Assembly: GCA_021202495.1 (NCBI GenBank) | Contig: JAJQCX010000072.1 | Location: forward strand, 1 to 25,666 | Length of the DNA: 25,666 nucleotides | Source: Clostridia bacterium | GTDB taxonomy: Bacteria > Bacillota > Clostridia > UMGS1883 | Direction of reading: 5' to 3' | The notes under the pieces: generated by a model | Told to the model about the DNA's origin: nothing | Databases searched by the model: none | What the model saw: only the letters and a program-made list of their open reading frames with translations | Made by a program: the position numbers and the translations under genes | Part shown: piece after piece, positions 22,272 to 25,666 of the stretch | Position numbering within the stretch: position 1 is the first letter of the stretch | How the letters are laid out: every line of letters begins with the position of its first letter

Positions 22272-25200
22272 TTGTCCGCCTTTGCACACTCCGCGTATGG
22301 AGCAATGATGCTGTCCACATCCGACCAGAACATCAGCTTCACACTCTCCGATTCGTTGCTCACCGCAGCCGTAAACGCTGTGTCGCCCACCTCCGCCGTG
22401 AAGTCATACGTTGCAATCGTGAGAAGAATGCCGCCCGCGTCGTATTCCGAAACAATCATCTTGCCCGTCATTTCCTCTTTCGCCGCAACCGTGCAGGAAA
22501 CAACGTCGTCTGCAATCGCCGCGTCCTCAATTCTCGCGTTCATCGAAAGCTCCGCCTCCGAAAGCGCGCGGTAATAGAGCTCAATGTTGTCATATTCGCC
22601 GTTGAAATAAGCATCAGCCGAATATGTACTCTTTCCGAAGTACGCCGCAACATTCTCAAGTCCCAAGTGCGTTATCGTCTTCGTAACGTCCTCGGTCGCG
22701 GCAACCTTTTCGCCATCCTTGTAAATTTCAATCTTGTCCGGCGTCACAACAAGGTCAATATGCATCCATACACCCGATTGATCGTCCATGTTGCTCACAG
22801 CCGCCGCTTCTTCGGTGCTCCAGCTCGCGTTCGTAATCGCCGCTCTCATGCTGGTTGGATTCACCTTAAAGAAGAAGTATTTGTCGCTGTCCGGTCCGAT
22901 TGTAAACGTCATGAGATCCTTTGTCGTCGTCTCATTGGTCTTCACGTCAAAGGAAAGTGTAAACGTGTCCTTCTGGTCAAAGAGGTTCTCGGGGAACTGC
23001 CAATATGTGCCCGTCGTTCCGTCAAGCGTCAGCACGTTCGAGCCGCGCTCCTCACTGTACTCAATCGCCGCATTGCCGTAAAGCGTGCCCACGCCCTCGG
23101 TCTCAAAATCATATGTAAAGTCAGCCGATGCGCCGTCTTCCGACTCCGCACCTTTCGGGCCCCACTTTTCAAGCAGTCTCTCATATTCCTCAACCGTCAC
23201 CGGCAAAAATCCGCCGTGCTTTGAGCCTGTCGGCATCACAACGTCCGCCGTCGCCTTTGTGAATACGCCGCTCGCAAGGTCGTCCGTCAAATAGGGAACA
23301 TATTCCGAGTAGTTATCGATGCACAAGCAATACGTATTTTCCGTTCCGTTTACCTTGTAGATTGCGGGACCTTCACCCGTCACCGACGTAAGGTTATAAG
23401 ATGCAACCTCTTCATACGGACCCGACGCATGGTCGCTCACCATCATGTAAACGTTGTTGTTATACTTTTTGTAGAACTGATAATACTTGCCGTCGTCGCC
23501 CTTGATTATCGTCGAGTCGATCGCCGCAATGCGCGTGCCCGAGCTGTTATAAGGTCTCACGAAATATTCCGGCTCGCTGAATGTCGTAAAGTCTCTCGTT
23601 CTGACAACATAAACCGTGTCTATCGCATCGTCGCCGAGCGTTAAATCCTTTGCCGCCGCGTAAACGAGATATTCCTGCGTGTCCTCGTCCCAAATTGCCT
23701 CGGGAGCCCACGCGCAGCCCATGTCGTCGTTCGCAAACTTAACCATTCTCTGCTCCGACCAGTCGATAAGATCGTCCGATTCCCAAATCATCAGGTACTT
23801 GCTTCCCTCAAGGCTCCATTTTGCCCAGCCCTGACCGTCAAGCGTGTTAAGGTCTGTCGCGATGAGATAAAATCTGTCGCCGTCCTTCGAGCGAATGAGA
23901 TACGGGTCGCGCAGTCCCGTCGTGCCCATCGTCGATTCCAAAATAGGCCAGTTGCCGTTTAAGTCGAACCAGTTATAACCGTCCTCGCTCGCCGCGATAT
24001 GTATCGACAGCACCTCGTCGCTGCCGTTTACGCTGCCTCTGAAATAAGCGTACAAATATCCGCCCATTTCGCCGAGCTCCTCGGGAGCCGCCTTAACCGT
24101 CAGTTTGTATTCCTTGGTCTCCGTGTAATTGCCGTATGTAATCTCTGCCGTCAAGGTGACAACCTGATCCTCCTCGCCGCGCGTAACAACGCCCGCCGGA
24201 ATTACATAATCGCCGTTTTGTATTTCCTCTGTCGAAATAACGCTCTCGTCGGACGATGTCCAAACAAGCGTCGCCCCGTCAATTTCCGACGGCAGATACG
24301 CATTTTCCTTTATCGAATCCGCGTTCGCAAATTCATACGAAAACGCCGACATAGCCTTAACCGTCACTTCAAACTCCTTTGTCACCGAAACGCTTCCCAG
24401 CGTAATCGTCGCCGTCAGCGTCGTTGTCTTATCCTCAAGATCTCTTGTTATAACACCCTCGGATGTTATTATGCTCTCGTCCGCGCTCACCCATGTAACG
24501 CTCGCGCCGTTCGCCTCGGTCGGAAGTGTCAAATCGCTTTCAACCTCGCTCGTGTCGCCAAGGTCAACGTAGGAAAGAAGTACATTTTCGCTGATCTCCG
24601 CCAAATCCGCAATCTCATCCGCGCTCATCGCGGTATTCGCCAAAATAACCTCGTCCACCATACCCGTCAAATACGGGTCTGCGCTGAACTGCGAACGCCC
24701 TATGTAATTCTGCGTTGTGGAACCCATCGCGTCAAGCGTATAACTCACATCAAGCGTATGCACCGCCTCGCCGTTCAAATAGAGCGTTCTCGTGCTGCCG
24801 CTCTGTACCATCGCAATGTGCGTCCACACATCGCTCGACAGCGCACTGTCCGCGCTCGACAGCTTTTCTTCGCCGTTGTTGCTGTTTAACACGCTTCCGC
24901 GCAAATTGCTCGCTGCGGCAATTCCCAAAAAAGCAAAGTTGCTCGTTCCGTTACCAAAGTCCAACACTCTCTGCCAGCTTGTCGTCGCGTCAAACTTCAC
25001 CCAAGCCGCCATCGTAAAATCGGTAACGCCGACCGTTATGTCGTCCGGCAGCTGAATATAGCTGCTCCCGTCAAAAACGCCCGCTTTTCCGTAAACGCCG
25101 TCGTCCGAAAACGTCACGCCGTTATTCACGCTGCCGCTCGGCAAATCGCCGTCAAAGTCGACATAGACAATCGTGTTCTCGTCCTCCGTATACTGAGAAA

Positions 25201-25300
25201 ACGTCGTCATGTCGTTTTCGCCGACAGCCTCCGCCGCTCCCGCCGGCAAAGCCGCCAAAAGAAGCGCCCCGCACATAAGTACGGATAAAAATCTCCTCAT
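22268..25300 (-). CDS. Secreted multidomain GH43 enzyme with LamG and bacterial Ig-like domains
   Basis: The 1010-residue protein begins with a signal peptide (RRF, a hydrophobic core, then AGAAEA near 21-26). In order it has a LamG/concanavalin-like carbohydrate-binding domain (about 40-235), two related Ig-like domains of the atrophied bacterial type (about 238-316 and 318-403, each with VTW or LVWTS followed by DES), a GH43 domain (about 410-715), a second LamG-like domain (about 725-915) and a C-terminal beta domain (about 922-1010) with KLMFWSDVDSI. The GH43 triad is Asp465 in GLRDPY, Asp595 in AIDSTI and Glu643 in TGEGPAI. No LPXTG or SLH anchor is visible, so it is probably released or held by sugar binding. 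AAGGAGG lies about eight bases before the ATG. It is the first gene of the operon. Substrate is probably arabinan or arabinoxylan. Confidence 0.9.
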   Translation of the reverse strand: MRRFLSVLMCGALLLAALPAGAAEAVGENDMTTFSQYTEDENTIVYVDFDGDLPSGSVNNGVTFSDDGVYGKAGVFDGSSYIQLPDDITVGVTDFTMAAWVKFDATTSWQRVLDFGNGTSNFAFLGIAAASNLRGSVLNSNNGEEKLSSADSALSSDVWTHIAMVQSGSTRTLYLNGEAVHTLDVSYTLDAMGSTTQNYIGRSQFSADPYLTGMVDEVILANTAMSADEIADLAEISENVLLSYVDLGDTSEVESDLTLPTEANGASVTWVSADESIITSEGVITRDLEDKTTTLTATITLGSVSVTKEFEVTVKAMSAFSYEFANADSIKENAYLPSEIDGATLVWTSSDESVISTEEIQNGDYVIPAGVVTRGEEDQVVTLTAEITYGNYTETKEYKLTVKAAPEELGEMGGYLYAYFRGSVNGSDEVLSIHIAASEDGYNWFDLNGNWPILESTMGTTGLRDPYLIRSKDGDRFYLIATDLNTLDGQGWAKWSLEGSKYLMIWESDDLIDWSEQRMVKFANDDMGCAWAPEAIWDEDTQEYLVYAAAKDLTLGDDAIDTVYVVRTRDFTTFSEPEYFVRPYNSSGTRIAAIDSTIIKGDDGKYYQFYKKYNNNVYMMVSDHASGPYEEVASYNLTSVTGEGPAIYKVNGTENTYCLCIDNYSEYVPYLTDDLASGVFTKATADVVMPTGSKHGGFLPVTVEEYERLLEKWGPKGAESEDGASADFTYDFETEGVGTLYGNAAIEYSEERGSNVLTLDGTTGTYWQFPENLFDQKDTFTLSFDVKTNETTTKDLMTFTIGPDSDKYFFFKVNPTSMRAAITNASWSTEEAAAVSNMDDQSGVWMHIDLVVTPDKIEIYKDGEKVAATEDVTKTITHLGLENVAAYFGKSTYSADAYFNGEYDNIELYYRALSEAELSMNARIEDAAIADDVVSCTVAAKEEMTGKMIVSEYDAGGILLTIATYDFTAEVGDTAFTAAVSNESESVKLMFWSDVDSIIAPYAECAKADK

Positions 25301-25341
25301 GTCAAATTCCTCCTTGTTTGATTATGAATTTATGTGTAAAA

Positions 25342-25370
25342 ATTATACCATATTTCAACCGCAAAAACAA
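25342..25370 (-). promoter_or_regulatory. Promoter of the GH43 glycan operon
   Basis: On the minus strand, TATAAT (25342-25347) is preceded by TGG as an extended -10 and by TTGTTT (25365-25370) at 17 bases. The transcript would start near 25335, about 35 bases before the ATG. No CcpA cre-like site was recognised. Confidence 0.75.
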
Positions 25371-25438
25371 GCCCCTTTTGTGCAAAAAACACAAAAAATT
25401 CGATTTGAAAAACAAAAGGGCAAAATAAGCCCCTTTTG
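25369..25438. repeat. Direct repeat with an alternative pairing arm upstream of the glycan promoter
   Basis: AAGCCCCTTTTG occurs at 25369-25380 and 25427-25438. CAAAAGGG at 25413-25420 can pair with either copy. Read on the minus strand, the distal pairing gives a stem followed by GTTTTTC and may end transcripts coming from the right. The proximal copy touches the promoter -35 box. The wider stretch 25301-25666 holds no gene. Confidence 0.5.
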
Positions 25439-25573
25439 CATAAAAAGTCCAAAATTTATATCACATTTTCCCATATAAATATCACGTTTTTACTCTCTTC
25501 TGCGATTTTCCGTGCAAAAAGCGGAGGAATTTTCCCCCGCTCCCAAATCAAATAGCGTCTTTCCCTCCGCTGT

Positions 25574-25613
25574 GTTGTACGGGTCTTGCTCCGCCCTTTC
25601 CGCGCGAGCCCCG
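25574..25613. repeat. Intergenic palindromic repeat, copy D, next to the group II intron
   Basis: GTTGTACGGGTCTTGCTCCG then CCGCGCGAGC match the copies at 14573 and 19070. A left-arm relic TGCGATTTTCCGTGC lies at 25501-25515, separated from the rest by about 58 bases. The copy ends where the intron begins. Confidence 0.65.
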
Positions 25614-25666
25614 ATCGAGTAGGAGGGATTTTCTCCCTCCTCTCACACCACCGTACATGCCGTTCG
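25614..25666 (-). mobile_element. 3' end of a group II intron (domain V 3' strand and domain VI), rest beyond the window
   Basis: Read on the minus strand, the edge begins CGAACGGCATGTACGGTGGT, the tetraloop and 3' strand of a domain V, then GTGAGAGG. A domain VI hairpin follows (GAGGAGGGA, loop, TCCCTCCT) with an A positioned as branch point, and the end is CTCGAT at 25619-25614. This matches my memory of group II intron 3' ends common in gut Clostridia. The reverse transcriptase gene and 5' end would lie to the right of the window. Confidence 0.75.

Noticed and set aside
23999..24889. Plus-strand open frame of 296 codons opposite the secreted GH43 gene
   Set aside because: The product is rich in Arg, His and Cys with no domain, as expected for the antisense frame of a real gene.
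25320..25400. CcpA cre site at the glycan promoter
   Set aside because: No sequence close to the TGWAARCGNTWNCA consensus was found around the promoter.

Overview
The window looks like a chromosomal segment of an anaerobic, gut-type Clostridia (Bacillota) of middling GC content. The pointers are a Trp-specific T-box leader, Gram-positive style ribosome binding sites (GGAGG-like), MEP-pathway isoprenoid synthesis (ispE), a lipobox lipoprotein, RodA, and plant-glycan enzymes with LamG and bacterial Ig-like domains. No tRNA, rRNA or CRISPR array was seen. The species cannot be read from the sequence.

Layout. (1) 1-3769, plus strand: the tail of an Eco57I-like adenine methyltransferase, then a 1125-residue protein joining a GIY-YIG-like domain, a superfamily 2 helicase and a partial methyltransferase fold; this is a restriction-modification pair cut by the left window edge. 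(2) 3832-10592, plus strand: a complete tryptophan operon trpE-G-D-C-F-B-A with sigma-70 promoter, T-box riboswitch, tight or overlapping gene junctions and an intrinsic terminator. (3) 10642-13305, plus strand: a two-gene phosphate unit made of a lipoprotein whose PstS-like halves are in swapped order, and a Na+/phosphate cotransporter with a PhoU-like tail. (4) 13316-14544, plus strand: a single rodA with its own extended -10 promoter, ending in a symmetric hairpin that can stop transcription from both sides. (5) 14701-18792, minus strand: ispE, a heparinase II/III-like polysaccharide lyase and a BCP peroxiredoxin transcribed from one promoter. (6) 18793-19293: repeat-rich intergenic DNA. 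(7) 19294-25370, minus strand: a glycan operon with a secreted multidomain GH43, a cytoplasmic esterase, a cytoplasmic GH43 and an MBL-fold hydrolase; the first three genes are joined by ATGA overlaps. (8) 25371-25666: repeats, then the 3' end of a group II intron that enters from the right edge on the minus strand.

How it works together. The trp genes supply the route from chorismate to tryptophan under tRNA-Trp control. The glycan operon appears to divide labour between a secreted enzyme that trims arabinose- or xylose-containing polymer and cytoplasmic enzymes that finish the imported fragments, although no transporter is present. The most unusual signals are a possible methyltransferase split between two genes, the permuted PstS-like lipoprotein, and a family of intergenic repeats. 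Two members of that family carry a hairpin with compensatory stem changes around a conserved loop, and another member hosts the group II intron.
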